A DNA stretch of 64,000 bases, taken from NCBI GenBank assembly GCA_027596075.1, contig JADGJC010000179.1:1-64000 (forward strand), given 5' to 3'. The stretch is from Rhizophlyctis rosea. Taxonomy: Eukaryota > Chytridiomycota > Chytridiomycetes > Rhizophlyctidales > Rhizophlyctidaceae. Below are positions 35,582-47,114 of this stretch, piece after piece; position 1 is the first letter of the stretch; each line of letters begins with the position of its first letter. Under the pieces are notes generated by a model. That model had not been told where the DNA came from. It made no database searches and worked only from the letters and a program-made list of their open reading frames with translations. Made by a program: the position numbers and the translations under genes.

Positions 35582-37698
35582 TCACGGCCACTGCTGCCAC
35601 TCCGCCGACCCCAACGCGACGTGGTTCTCGTCACTCTTCTCAGACCCAATATCTTCATGCTGTTGCCGCTGCTGAGGAGACGTACCAGCAGAAGAAGGCA
35701 CCTGATCCGCCCCCATCGCGTCCATCATCCCGAGTTCACCCACATCGCCAGCCCCAGTCATCATTCTCGCCGCAACGGGGTGGTGCTGGTGAAGGTGTTG
35801 ACAGGGCGAGACTTTGACTTCTTTGTGGTTTTGTTGGATGGTGTACGTGTATTGGTGGTTGGGCACGTTGCTTCGGGGGCGGTAAGCGACTTCGGTCGGG
35901 ACCTGCTGTTGTTGCTGTTGCTGTGGCTGACGGTGTTGTTGCTGGGATTGCTGTTGTTGTTGCTGCGCCGACGATGAAGGAGAGACGGCGTGAGGGACGT
36001 GAGAGAGCATTTTGTCTTCTTCGGGGACTGACGCGGCGGAGGCTGGAGACACTTCGTAGACTCCATCCGGCGCATGGTGCAAGGGAGGGGCATCCATGTC
36101 GTCTTCGTCGTCAATTTCGGATTTTGGGTCGGACGGGTGAGCCAGAGCCATGAGGTCGGGGGTTTTCGGTGCGATTGGTTGGACGGCGTCTCGAGGAGGC
36201 ATGAATTCTTGTTGTTGCCATTCGGGAATGGAGTTCAGGGCGATGGCATCGTTCGATCCAGTGTAGGCTCCAACAGATACCGCTCGCAGAGGTCTGTGCA
36301 TTGCCCGCTGGACCTGTGTCATTTGGTGGGCGACTTGGCGTGCCTTTGCCTTCTGCCGTTGGTTCTGATAATCAATGTGAGTGTGCTGTCCGGCGGATTT
36401 CAACAAGACTCTCAAAAATACATACCTGGAACCAGATTTGGACACCACGTGGAGTCATTCCCATCTCCAGAGCCAGGTACGCTCGCTGTTCCGTTGAAGG
36501 GAAAGCTGTGTAGGCCAGAACGCGTCGCAGGACGCGTGTTTGGACTGATATGAAGAAGAGGATGCATTCAGGGAAAGTGTCGAACAAGTCACATGAAGTG
36601 ATGCGTAAACTTACATGGTGTAGTCAAATGGCGAGCCTTCTTTTTCTTTCCAGTGGCATCCGTGGTCCACCTCACAGAAGGCGGTGGTGGTCTGGAGCTC
36701 TGGCCACAGAGTCTCCTCTCCTCATTCAGGATCTCGTCGATGGGTACATGGATCTCCTTTTGCAGGGGTACAGGAAGGCCGGTGGTGGGTGAAGAGATGT
36801 CGTGGTCTTCTGGAGAGGTCGAACGCGCCGCTCTCTTGTTGGAGTGAAGCAACTCCATGACAGAGCTCATAGACTTCCTTCTCAGTCCAGGAACAGGCAC
36901 CGGCGGCGGAGGCGACCGGTTGGTTTGTTGGTACTTGACGATGGGTAGCTCTGCTGCAATTGGTGACTGCGTGGTAGGGGTAGTTTCCGAACAAGTAGGA
37001 AGGATAGGAGGGGTACCAGGGTATGCGGCGGAAAGAGAAGTGAGGTCTGGGGACGGATAAGCTTGCACTGGCATCTTTGTTGACGCGATCGTGGATGAAG
37101 CGAGTGCGGCGATGCGAGCAAAGTCTGCTGCGGTGATTCGGCCAGCCAACGAAGCTGCAAGAGCTTGTGACCTCACGCGGTATGCTTCCAGCTCGAGAGC
37201 TTGTCGTTGCACCAACATCTCCGAGCTGGTTAAGTCAAGAGATGAATGAGTTTGGTCGATCGGAAGATGCGTGGGAAAGGCGTGGGAAAGCAGCATCGCG
37301 TTTGTGAAGCGTGTCGAAGCAGAAGGCGGGGTCGTGGGACACGTGACCAGGTCATTTGCTGCTGACACCGTTGATGGATGAGTGACTTGACTGACTTGGG
37401 CGTGGGAATGACAGGCATTTGACGTGTCGATGGGATTGTGAAAGTGTAGTTGACATTGTTTGTGAAGGCGATCGTGGTAAAAGTCTGACAGGATGTCATC
37501 GGTGGATGGACGACTAATAGACGGTGAGGGGAAAGCGGTGGATAAAGGTGGTGTCGATGGTGTGATGGGGGTAGGGGGAAGGTGCGATGGACTTGAAGAG
37601 CCAGATGAGGCATTAGATACGCTCGACGATGCTATGGGCGTAGTAGAGTCTGCATTGTCTACCAAAAGGTATAGATTCGCTAATTCTGAGTCTGACAT
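35582..37698 (-). CDS. Homeodomain transcription factor with polyQ tract
   Basis: Three exons. Exon 1 (ATG 37698, MSDSELANLYLLVDNAD) encodes a 360-residue Ser/Pro/Thr-rich region ending in a basic stretch (TGKKKKARHLTTP). The frame joins exactly to exon 2: FQTRVLRRVLAYTAFPSTEQ, RAYLALEMGMTPRGVQIWFQ, and on to NQRQKAKARQ in exon 3. This is a homeodomain with the helix-3 core W-F-Q-N; the invariant Asn51 is kept, and residue 52 is Gln where Arg is usual. The C-terminal region contains Gln-rich runs (35900-35980) and several His residues. It should be a nuclear DNA-binding regulator. Similar homeodomains (PSTETRAYLALELGMTPRSVQ) occur in other fungal factors of unknown target. Its neighbour upstream is MEAK7, transcribed divergently over 1.9 kb. 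Confidence 0.88.
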
Positions 37699-39573
37699 GT
37701 TGCCCTATACTCTATCTGCCTAAAACAAAATCTTGTGTTAACACGATGCCAAAAATCTATCCAAAACCTATGAAAAGTGCAATGTATGAAGGAAGGATGA
37801 AAACCAGATGAAGAGAAGGAGATGAAGGGCAGGTCCGCTTATTAGTGAAATCGAAAAGCTGATGTGAATGAGAAGAATGAGTAGGGGAAGACTATTTCAT
37901 TTAGAAGGGACACCCATTAGCTAGCAGCCCACGCGTTCTAGTGGTCGGACCATATGTGGCTCATCTATATAGCAACCAGTATAAGAATGGAGGACGATGG
38001 GAACTGTCAAAAGAGGGTTACTGCAGTGTCGATGGGAAAGATGGGGGTCCTAGGGACTCCAAAGAAGGGACATTTCCGATTATCAAAAGATGAAAAGAGG
38101 TGGCACCCACCAGGTTGCATACCTACCATCCAGATTGTCATCGTCCTCACACTCCCACACACACTCACCCTATTCCCCCATCCCATCGCGACGCGCTAAC
38201 AACATGCGAACGTGATGCACGCGCTGATTGATGCATGAAATCCCCTTGCCTCATTACAGAACACCTTACTTACACCACGGAAATCACGCGCTTCCAGAGT
38301 AAGATGAAATCGTTGGCGGAGCACCATCGAGCATGTAGCACACCCATCTTTCGGCATGTCCGGCTCCCTGCTGCAACCGCAGTCTAAACCGTCTAAGCTC
38401 GTGTATGTCATCGGCAATTCGATCTTGGTCTCAGCCCGTACTGCCCGTCCCGACTGAAAAGAAGTCGGAGAGACACCTTGGAATTTTCACTATAGCGGAC
38501 CAGAACATGCATACTTTGCATATTCATTTCTGCCTAGTAAGTTAACGCGCTCAATGCGAAATTGGGGACCCTGATAGGTGGAATGGGGTCCTTGCCTGTG
38601 AGCTGCAACGTGTCCAACACACGCGAAATGAATTGTCCGACCAGTCAGACGGGGTCCATGTGTAGATGTGTGATAACTGCGCCACCCGCAATTTGGCACA
38701 AATGAAAAGCACCATTCCTGCACTCAGGCAGTCGCCTTGCATGGGCGGGACTCTTTGAGGATGCAGCTGGACCATCTCTTGCAAACCATCCGTGCTTTTC
38801 ATTTCCCAAACCACTTACATTGGGAAGATTGACTCACTGACCCTCTTCCCAATGTCGACTTTTACAGGCGAGGCTTCACGGGCTTACACTTTGGGTGCAA
38901 GCGCATCGCACAAAGGCCATGTGGGTGTGCCATCTTTCTGATCTTGATGTGGGTATTTATAGTTTGACACCCATGAAAGAAAACACTTTGAGAGCTTGTT
39001 CTGCATCGGTTGGGTTTGCATGATGGGGGGAGCACATTCGGTTGGTACAGGTGGCCCATAAGTGTTTTGACTTGATGAACAACACGATGTCCGCAAACCG
39101 TGCGCCAAGGCTCAATGTGACTTGAGAGTATGACGTATATGATACAACGTAATGTATGCCGTTGCCTCGCGAAAGATGCACGTACTGGAGATCCATAGTT
39201 CCATCTTGGTCGCACCCCACAAACAGTGGCACTGTTCTGATGATTCGACATATATAGCCCCCACCATCAAACAGGCATGTTTCATTGCTATGAAGATGTG
39301 ACGAATGAATGGAGTCTATCTACAGTAGCAAACAGACAATGGAGAAAGTGTCAAAAAGAACGTGATGGAGAAATGCTCGCGGCTTGGGAAGGTGGGAGCA
39401 ATGATGGTCAGGGTCCCACAATCAGGGTCCTAGTACAATATGGAATGAATTATGAACGACGCGACCCTCACTGGCGTCATAGGCTACCCTGCCTTGTGCG
39501 CAGCCTTCCCGCCTTTCCCACGATCCCCCTGCGTTTTCCAACTCAGACGACTTCCTCGGACCAACGACGCACA
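37699..39573. other. Long divergent intergenic region
   Basis: Nearly 1.9 kb separates the start codons of the homeodomain gene and MEAK7. Long upstream regions are common at regulatory genes. Small frames on the minus strand (38200-39250) carry no recognisable domain and I call nothing. Confidence 0.4.
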
Positions 39574-41193
39574 ATGGGCACTGCTGAAAGCAAGCACGCC
39601 GGAAACCTTCCTGGAACACTATCCGAGGCGGAGAAAGCCTCGATATCGGACGTATACAATAGTGTTGGACAACACGCTGGCCAGGGGAACACCTTAACCT
39701 TTGCAGCATTCTCAGCGTCAACATTTCCGACTCTACCACCCAACTTAGCTACGGCCTTCGTAGCTTATTGTTGCGTCAAATCATCCAAAACGTCCACCAA
39801 GATAGGCTTCCCCACTACTCCGCAAACACCAGTAACTCTCGCCGGGTTCGCTACCGCAATTCACATTCTTTGCACAGGGTCCGCGTACGACCGGCAGGAG
39901 TTTGTTACGGTTTACGAAAAAGTCGTCGAAAAGCCCCACACACAGTCATTCATTAGGGATATTGCGCATGGCCTTCAATTCTATCAGCCATCCAATGCAA
40001 AACCTAGCGGCAACCCCGAATACGAACCATCCGCCCGGTTTGTCGACTTCCTACTATCAACTATCTCCACCTCAACTCAAACAGCCGACGATGTATTCTC
40101 TGACTCCTCAACAGCTCCACCACCCCAACCGCCCCCACTCTCTTCCTTTGCCACATTCTTTCCAACCAGCACCTACCTTCAGACTGTCTTCACCCTCCTC
40201 TTTACCGGCACTTTCCTACCTCCCTCTCCCCGCGCAACCAAACACCCTCTCCTAGCCCCACCAAAATCCACCCTCCTAACCAGGGAAGACATATACCTCC
40301 TGAACGAAGCTCTCCCATCAGAAGTCCGGCTAGATACTTGGACGGGGTTATTCTCAAGCGAGAGGGATGGCGGGTCATGGACCGTATTCCATAGCAGGGT
40401 GGAAGAAGCGGGTGCTACGGTTGTGGTTGTGAAAGATAAGACTGGAAATGTGTTTGGTGGGTTTGCGGGGACTGAGTGGAGTGTCAAACCAAAGGTAATG
40501 CGGTGCTCTTGGCTGCTGTGACCAGTTTCAACAGTTTATATGTTTACAATGTCCTTATGACCATGAATCTCCCAGTTCTACGGCGACTCTTCATCCTTCC
40601 TCTTTTCCCTGCAACCATCAATGCGCATATATCGTCCCACCGGCATCAACCAAAACTATCAGTACTTCAATCACGGAATGCATACCCTTCCTAATGGAAT
40701 TGGGTTTGGCGGGCAGGTAAGACAGCATTCGCACCTCTTATCCACATTCAGCACATTCCTCGATTTTGTCCTTAAAACGTGGTCGCCATCAATTTCTGTT
40801 CCAGCTAAATTACTTCGGCCTCTGGATAGACTCCTCATTCGAGAGGGGTCACTCACGAGGCAACCCTCGTTCCACAACATATGATAACCCTCAGTTGAGT
40901 GGGACGGAGGAGTTTGAGATTGATTTCGGTAGGTTACATGAGCGACCGAACTTATGGGATATCATCTTTTGAACAATCAAATCTTATGCGCGCCAAACAC
41001 CTTATGCCTTTTAGTCGAAGCCTGGCTAATAAAACCCAAAGAAGTCGACGACCGCTTGGTGGATACCAAAAACAAGGGGTCCATCCTTAGTAGTAACCCC
41101 GAGGCGGAGGCGATTTTGGAAATGAGTGGTAGGACGATGCATTCGAAGGCGTATCGGGAACCGGTTAGGGACGAGGAGTTGGAACAAGGGTGA
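39574..41193 (+). CDS. MEAK7: TLDc-domain protein, MEAK7 family
   Basis: Begins MGTAESKHAG, a good N-myristoylation site (Gly2, Ser6), as in animal MEAK7 (MGNSRS). An EF-hand-like helical N-terminal half (EAEKASISDVYNSVGQHA ...) precedes the TLDc domain: LNEALPSEVRLDTWTGLFSS, VVVKDKTGNVFGGFAGTEW, SVKPK-FYGDSSSFLFSLQPS, FNHGMHTLPNGIGFGGQ, LNYFGLWIDSSFERGHSRGN, SGTEEFEIDF-VEAWLI. Three introns interrupt the domain and all join in frame. MEAK7 is a lysosomal protein that supports an alternative mTOR signalling branch in animals and regulates V-ATPase; TLDc proteins in general bind the V-ATPase. About 430 residues, close to the animal length. The N-terminal extension possible upstream of 39574 is not needed. 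Confidence 0.9.
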
Positions 41194-41664
41194 AGCGCGA
41201 TAGTGTAGAGTAGGGTAGGTAGTGCGTTGTATTGTATTTGTAGATGAGGAATGATGAAATGTATATAGTGTTATTTTGATTGTAGATTTGCAGTACACCG
41301 GTTTGCGGTTCGCAACGGGGTTTGAAACGTTGCATCCGGACCGGACAGGATGGACTTTGCCTGGGCACTCATCCTCCTGGTGTTTTGATTGGACCTTGCC
41401 TTTTGATTGGAAAAGTGCTAAACGCGGACAAGAAAGGCACATAATCATTCGGCTACAAGCGGGCCATTCCATTCAAATCGCCGTTTACTTGTCTGCATGT
41501 TTTTGATGGTCCTATTCAAGAAGTCCAACAAGTAGAGGCAGCATCCCAATCACACATTTACAATGTGTGACCGACCTCTGCATGAGCGACATCACAATTT
41601 GGGGCCCCCCTATTGTGTAAGTCCGCTCCAGGCCTTCTCCCTCTCCCACAATCCCCAAACCTCT
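41194..41664. other. Convergent intergenic region
   Basis: It contains the facing 3' ends of MEAK7 and the PIG-L gene. Nothing else is supported. Confidence 0.45.
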
Positions 41665-43308
41665 TCACACAACATTACAAGCCCCACTAGGCTCCACCTT
41701 CCTCGAACCCCCCGAAACATACTGCCTGGCAATCCACGCAGTATGAGAATACGTAGTGGACGGCGACCCGGTAAAGTCACTTGCAAATCCATTGGCTTCC
41801 AACGTGGAGCTGAGGACTCCCCAAGTTGCGGCTTTGGCAATGAGGTTGCCGTATCCGGATGAAGCGGACGTGGCGGAGGTGACGATGTTGGGTGTGCGGG
41901 AGGCGGTTACGTAGCTGTCAATTCCATGGGGGTTAATTTGTTGGAGAAGGAAGATGGAGTTGGGAATGATATGAATCAAACTTACTCCAAATACTGGTAA
42001 ACCCCCAAACATCCTAACCCACTCCGTCTCCTCGCATCCTGTACAATCAAACTTGCCGCAATATGGTCTCCATGATCACCCGTATTGACATTCCGATTCT
42101 CGTCTTGAACATGGAGGGTGCCGTTCTTCACACCCTTCATCTCAGTTTTCAAGATCGCGCCAAGGGTGTCCAACAAGTCATTGTAGGATGTGTAGGTGGT
42201 GGATTTATCAACAGTGGTAATGTTCTTGATTTGAGCGGAGCGGAATTTAGCGAGGGATTGGTAGTTGTTTGAGGAGTAGCCTTATGAGTTGGAGTTTCCG
42301 TCTGGGAGGCGGAGGAAGTAGGAGTGGGTGTTTCGGTAGGTGTAGCGGGGGATTTTGTGGGTTGTGTACTGTTTGGGGTGGGGAGGGCGATGCTTTGAGT
42401 GAGATTTGTGGTCACGGGGAGATGAGAAGTGCACCCTTTGTGTACAAACCGTGAAGTTGTCCGCTGAGACAGTGGTTGGCGCCAAGGAGGCGGCGGCTGT
42501 AACTGAGCTATCGACCCTGTTATGGTAATGCATTTCCAGGACGTCAACATCATATGGACATTCCCCAACATAATAGTGTGCAGTCAAACTTACGCAAACT
42601 GCGTGCTCGCAACAGAAGCTTTCTCTCTAGCTTGCCACCAGCCGTTGGTTTTCCCACTATCGCCGGCGGTCCTGTTTACGTCAAATGGCATCAATTTGCG
42701 GTAGGGAGCTGAAAAGAGTCAAGTGTACCTACAGTACGATCAGCACAACCTTGGTTCCACTGGCATGGATGTCGTTGTAGACGTCGGGATTCATGAACAG
42801 CTGCCAGTCATCTTCGTGCGCACGGCTGAGAGTAGGGAAGAGATGTGGTAAGGTTAATGGTATTCATCTCAGCTCCTTCGTCCTTCAAATTCAAGCTCGA
42901 CATCGAACAACGCGGTCGACACATGGAGTATGACGGGGTTGTAACAACCCAAGTAATAATGGTTGATGACATGTAGATCTCTCAATTGGCATCATTTCAT
43001 TTAGCATCCTCACAAAAGCATGAGCGATCGGTGAAAACATGAATTGTCATTTTCACTCCCTCTGAGATCAGGCAGAACGATCCATTTTTGACCTCCTTTG
43101 CTCGAATAACAAGTAAACTCAAACACTAACTGTAGAAGTGCACTTTCGCATATGTCTGCGATTGGCATTTTGCGAGATCCACGGGGTGGCCAGCGATGAA
43201 AGGGGGGAAGCAGATGAGGAGTATGAGTATAAGGCTGAACAGGTAGGTCGTGATGGTAAAAGGCGTCGACCGCCTACCACCACTGTGTGCAAGTAATGAG
43301 CGAGCCAT
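41665..43308 (-). pseudogene. PIG-L/LmbE-family deacetylase with an in-frame stop
   Basis: Exon 1 (ATG 43308) has a hydrophobic segment (TTYLFSLILILLICFPPFI), a signal peptide or anchor, and ends near KVHFYS. The following exons give the PIG-L core: RAHEDDWQLFMNPDVYNDI with the AHxDD zinc/catalytic motif, VVLIVL-TAGDSGKTNGWW, QAREKASVAS, VTAAASLAPTTVSADNFTV, YRNTHSYFLRLPDGNSNS, then KNITTVDKSTTYTSYNDLLD, NVNTGDHGDHIAASLIVQDA (the second metal-binding His block), and a last exon SYVTASRTPNIVTSAT. A TAA codon at 42282-42284 interrupts the same frame between NSNS and GYSSNNYQSLAKF, in the middle of the conserved domain; no intron repairs it. PIG-L enzymes remove N-acetyl groups from GlcNAc-containing substrates. 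Homologues with HEDDWQLF are often secreted. Either a recent nonsense mutation or a sequence error. Confidence 0.7.
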
Positions 43309-43944
43309 GTTCTATTTCTATGAGATATCGTCTATCACGATCTAGGAGGATGCCGCTAACTGCACAAGTTATCTGGTTGCGGGCCTTGTACAGAGGGCGA
43401 CGGAAAGGTGGGGTTGTGACGGTCATTGTTCAATTTTATGTAGTATTGACGTGAGCGGCGAAACAAGGGCGAGATCAAGGCCACGAAAGCCTCGACCGTT
43501 TTCAGAGAATATGGAACTCGCCAACTTTGACACTGCCATTGTTGGGGAAGTTTTGGCCCTTCCGCAATCGTTTTCACACTGAGTGGTCCGTTTGCGATTC
43601 CGTCGCCGTGGAGCAAATTGCAACATTGGTGTACAGGCGGCCCCGAACTTCGAAGGGAAAGTGAAGTGGCTCTGCTTGTCATTTTCGTCTGCGGACCCGC
43701 CTGAGGAGCCAACCCGGAGCTATCGGAGGGTTGAAGGCCGAAGCGTGTGGCTTGGATCACTCAACCAGACATCACCGATGTGAAAAGTGTGGAAGCAGTA
43801 CCTCCATCACTAATATCAGACCGGAAGGAAGCAAGATATATACCACCAACTTTGTTGTTCCATACGGTAAGAAATCCCAAGATAGCACTCATGCACATCA
43901 CAATTTTTCACTAGAGCAAACGCCATAAGCATCCTTTCTTCCAT
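43309..43944. other. Intergenic region between PIG-L and F-box genes
   Basis: It holds the promoter of the PIG-L gene and the 3' flank of the F-box gene. A 134-codon minus-strand frame (43356-43760) shows no domain and is not called. Confidence 0.4.
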
Positions 43945-45543
43945 TCAGATGAACAAACCTACGGTACTGCGCCCTTCCCAGTACCAGCGTCGCACCCCCG
44001 GTCTCCCCGTCCTCAAGCTCTTTTCATCCACCTCAAACTCCCTCACTTTCATGAACCACCCGCCTTGCGACATACTTCTCCCACCCGCCATCACAGGAGC
44101 CCGCAAAACCCTCCAGATCTTCCGAAACACATCAAAATAATAAACTCCCCCCTCCCTTCCTGAATTTGTTCCTACCAGCGTCCCGTCATTCAACATGCGC
44201 AGCGCAGTCACGCATGGTGGGATGGGAAATTGTCCAACTTCCTGCAAATTCTTTAACCGGAAAATATGTAGTCGCATGTTCTTCTGGATGTGGCTGTGAG
44301 AACCATTGGTTGGTTTCGTACCGACGAGGAGGTGGCCCCGGGTGAGGAAAGCTTGTGTGAAGCGTCTTCCATTGAGTTGAAGTTCAGTGCTGGCGATGAT
44401 GTCGAGGGGTTTTGATATGCGGGAGAGGGTGAAGAGTGGCTGCTCGTTGTTGCTGATTGGGTTGCGGTTGCCCCGTTTACATTGAACGAGCAAGCTTTCA
44501 TTGTGAAGCCAGGGTTCTGATACGGGAGCGGAAGCATCGGTATAGGTGGGAGATATAATTTGGACAGTGTTGGTTTGGACGGTGGTGAGCCACTTTCTGT
44601 TGGGGATGATCGCGGTTGGGCCTACAATGCTTGCTGGGTGTGAGGGGTTGTGATGCTGATCCAGGCTTGGCCAGTCCCAGTCGGCTGGGTATGGTTCCGG
44701 TGGCACATCGGTGTGTGTGGCATGATCACTAGAGTGGGGGACGGTTTCGACAGTGATGGAGTAATCTGGCGGTTTTTGACAGAGGATGCGGCTTGTTAGA
44801 CGGGTGTAGCATGCATGGAGAGGTAGATGAGGCAGAGTAATGCTTCTTGGGGGCAGGTCGGTGTGATGACGATCGAAGACCGGTAGTAAGATTGCATCAG
44901 AAAGCTTGCGAACAATTACACGTCCATCTGGAAAGGTAGCGACGACTTCATTTTGATCATCAATGATGTCTACCAAATCCGTTAAGACCTCTCTCCCGTT
45001 ATGGACTCTGGTTCTGCTGATGGGTCCGGCTTTGGCTCGTTGCAGTGCCATTTTGTTGGTGTGAGCCTTGAACAGATTTGGCTGCCTCTCGACTGGAGAA
45101 AGTGACACCTCCTCGCCTTCCTCCTTCTCACTATCATCAAATAATTCATCCCCGCTCAAAACTATTTCTTCCTCCTCCTTATCTTTCTCCTCCGTTACTC
45201 CCCACCCAACCTCCCACACGACTACATCCAGAGCAACTTCACGCCAATTCTCTTTTCCGTATAGAATGGGCACACACCCTTCTGGAAAGAGATCTGTAAC
45301 TTTGCACTTCCAGATGTCGTTTGTGTGAGACCGGCTTATGTTGCACCAGAGGTGGCATACACGTTCCAAGGTAAGTAGGGTTGGAATAGGGGCGTATGGG
45401 AAGATTGTGAGGAGAATTTCAGTGGTAGATAGAGCAACGGCGGAGGAAGTGAGGTGGGCTGACGACATTTGTGGTATTGTGTATCGTCTCCGTTGAGGAT
45501 AGGCGAGTAGTTCTGCTTTTGGTTGAAATTTGGCACGTTGCAT
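43945..45543 (-). CDS. F-box protein
   Basis: An intronless frame of 532 codons starting at ATG 45543. Residues about 35-80 form an F-box (STTEILLTIFPYAPIPTLLT, then LERVCHLWCNISRSHTNDIW). An acidic linker (KEEEEIVLSGDELFDDSEK) separates it from a C-terminal region of about 350 residues with scattered beta-type segments (VVATFPDGRVIVRKLSD; FTQAFLTRGHLLVGTK; VTALRMLNDGTLVGTNSGRE) that look like a degenerate WD-type propeller. It should recruit a substrate to an SCF ubiquitin ligase; the substrate is unknown. It diverges from the BtuF-like gene with only 132 bp between the start codons. Confidence 0.8.
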   Translation of the reverse strand: MQRAKFQPKAELLAYPQRRRYTIPQMSSAHLTSSAVALSTTEILLTIFPYAPIPTLLTLERVCHLWCNISRSHTNDIWKCKVTDLFPEGCVPILYGKENWREVALDVVVWEVGWGVTEEKDKEEEEIVLSGDELFDDSEKEEGEEVSLSPVERQPNLFKAHTNKMALQRAKAGPISRTRVHNGREVLTDLVDIIDDQNEVVATFPDGRVIVRKLSDAILLPVFDRHHTDLPPRSITLPHLPLHACYTRLTSRILCQKPPDYSITVETVPHSSDHATHTDVPPEPYPADWDWPSLDQHHNPSHPASIVGPTAIIPNRKWLTTVQTNTVQIISPTYTDASAPVSEPWLHNESLLVQCKRGNRNPISNNEQPLFTLSRISKPLDIIASTELQLNGRRFTQAFLTRGHLLVGTKPTNGSHSHIQKNMRLHIFRLKNLQEVGQFPIPPCVTALRMLNDGTLVGTNSGREGGVYYFDVFRKIWRVLRAPVMAGGRSMSQGGWFMKVREFEVDEKSLRTGRPGVRRWYWEGRSTVGLFI

Positions 45544-45675
45544 GAGAGAGGTGGAAGAATGGTGGTCTCCTGCTGCAGGTGGCTTTCAGCACACGAATCT
45601 TGAATTTTTGACCAGCAAACTCCTTCAGTTCGCTCCTTTTCTCCTCCCGTCGAGCTGAACAACAAATCTATAACT

Positions 45676-46887
45676 ATGTCGCAACAATCACCCGAAGCTA
45701 TAACCCGTGTGGTCTCCCTCCTCCCCTCCGCCACAGAAATGCTATGCATAATTGGCGGAGAACACATGCTCATTGGGCGTAACCATGAGGTACGTCTCGT
45801 GCTCTCCAAGTTCCAAAACCGCAACGGCAAAGTCGGCAAACTTACACTCCTAAATTCAACCAGGACGACTACCCGCCAACAATTACCGACCGTCCCATTC
45901 TCACTGGCCAAAAGACAGTCTTTACCACAGCTGCAGATGTTGACCGCCAAGTCACTGAAGCTATGTCCCAAGGCCAGAGCCTGTACACACTTGACGAGAA
46001 ACTCTTGAAAGAATTAGACCCACAAGTTATCCTGACTCAGGATATTTGTAAAGTCTGCGCTATAGATCTTGTGACAGGTACCTTGTACATCTGCCCTCGA
46101 CCCTTACACCCAAACTCACGCACTCGCACTCAATATTATCCTGCTCACCATCACCACAGTCGAACGCATAGCCTTGCAAATGAGCCCCACCCCCACCATT
46201 GTATCACTCAACCCACTCAATCTCGAAGACGTCCTCACAAACATTGCTCAAGTGGGGAAAGCTGTGAACATGGAAGAAGCTGCCGCCAAGACCATACAAT
46301 CCCTGCAAGACCGCATTGCCAAAGCCACAGCACAGGGTAACGAATTCCTAGCTGCCAACGGTGGTGTCCGCAAAAATGTTGCATTCATCGAATGGTGTGA
46401 TCCGGTTTACCCCGGTGGTCACTGGTGAGGAGTGAAAGTTTAATGTCTGCCTCTTTCCAACCGTTCTCAGTAGAATCCTAACCAAGTAAACAATCTCCCT
46501 CAATAAACAAACAAAACCAGGACACCCCAACTAATCCACCTAGCAGGCGGCTCCCACCCCATAGCCCCCTCCTCCGGCTCCGGCGCCGGCCCCTCAGTCC
46601 GCACACCCGCCCAACAACTCGTTGATCTAAAACCCGAACTCATCATTGTCTGTCCGTGTGGTCTCAACATGGCCGACACCCGTAAAGAAGTCACCCTAAT
46701 CCAAGACAGAGACTGGTGGAAGAAAGTCACAAAAACCTGTGAACGGGTAGTATTGGTCGATGGAAACCAGATGTTTAATCGGCCTGGTCCAAGGCTGGTG
46801 GATTGTTTGGAGTTTTTGGTGGGGTGGATGTGGGGGAGGGAGGAGTTGATTCCGAGGGATTTTCCGTATGAGGAGTGGAAGGTTTGA
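45676..46887 (+). CDS. BtuF-like periplasmic-binding-protein fold, cytosolic eukaryotic form
   Basis: Four exons join in frame: ITRVVSLLPSATEMLCIIGG and LIGRNHE, DDYPPTITDRPILTGQKTVF, LLKELDPQVILTQDICKVCA, then VERIALQMSPTPTIVSLNPL, RKNVAFIEWCDPVYPGGHW, TPQLIHLAGGSHPIAPSSGS and LKPELIIVCPCGLNMADT. This is the helical-backbone, metal/cobalamin-receptor-like binding protein family (BtuF, PF01497). In bacteria BtuF hands vitamin B12 to an ABC importer. Here there is no signal peptide and no transporter nearby, so another ligand or role is likely. The motif QDICKVCA with two Cys and the ECD-like EWCDP may bind a metal or cofactor. Homologues occur in plants and fungi and probably come from bacteria. 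About 310 residues. Confidence 0.85.
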
Positions 46888-47114
46888 TGGTGGTGAGGGG
46901 TTTGGGCTGGAATAGATTTGTGTAGTGTATATAAGACGACCGCCATGCAGATTTTTCAAATTGATAGACCTTGAATGGTATTTGTAAATACAATATATTA
47001 CACCAGCGGCATAAGTGGCTATGATTGTACAGAAGGAAAAGAAAGAGTAATTTACACTACCATAACACTACGGTAGGATCTTTAAAGTGCGATTGGGCGA
47101 CTGCATGACTACTT

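Noticed and set aside
42192..42290. Intron that would remove the in-frame TAA of the PIG-L gene
   Set aside because: The only GT...AG pair covering it would delete the conserved FLRLPDG block and has the wrong length modulo three.
43356..43760. 134-codon minus-strand frame as a gene
   Set aside because: It has no domain; the region is the promoter side of the PIG-L gene.
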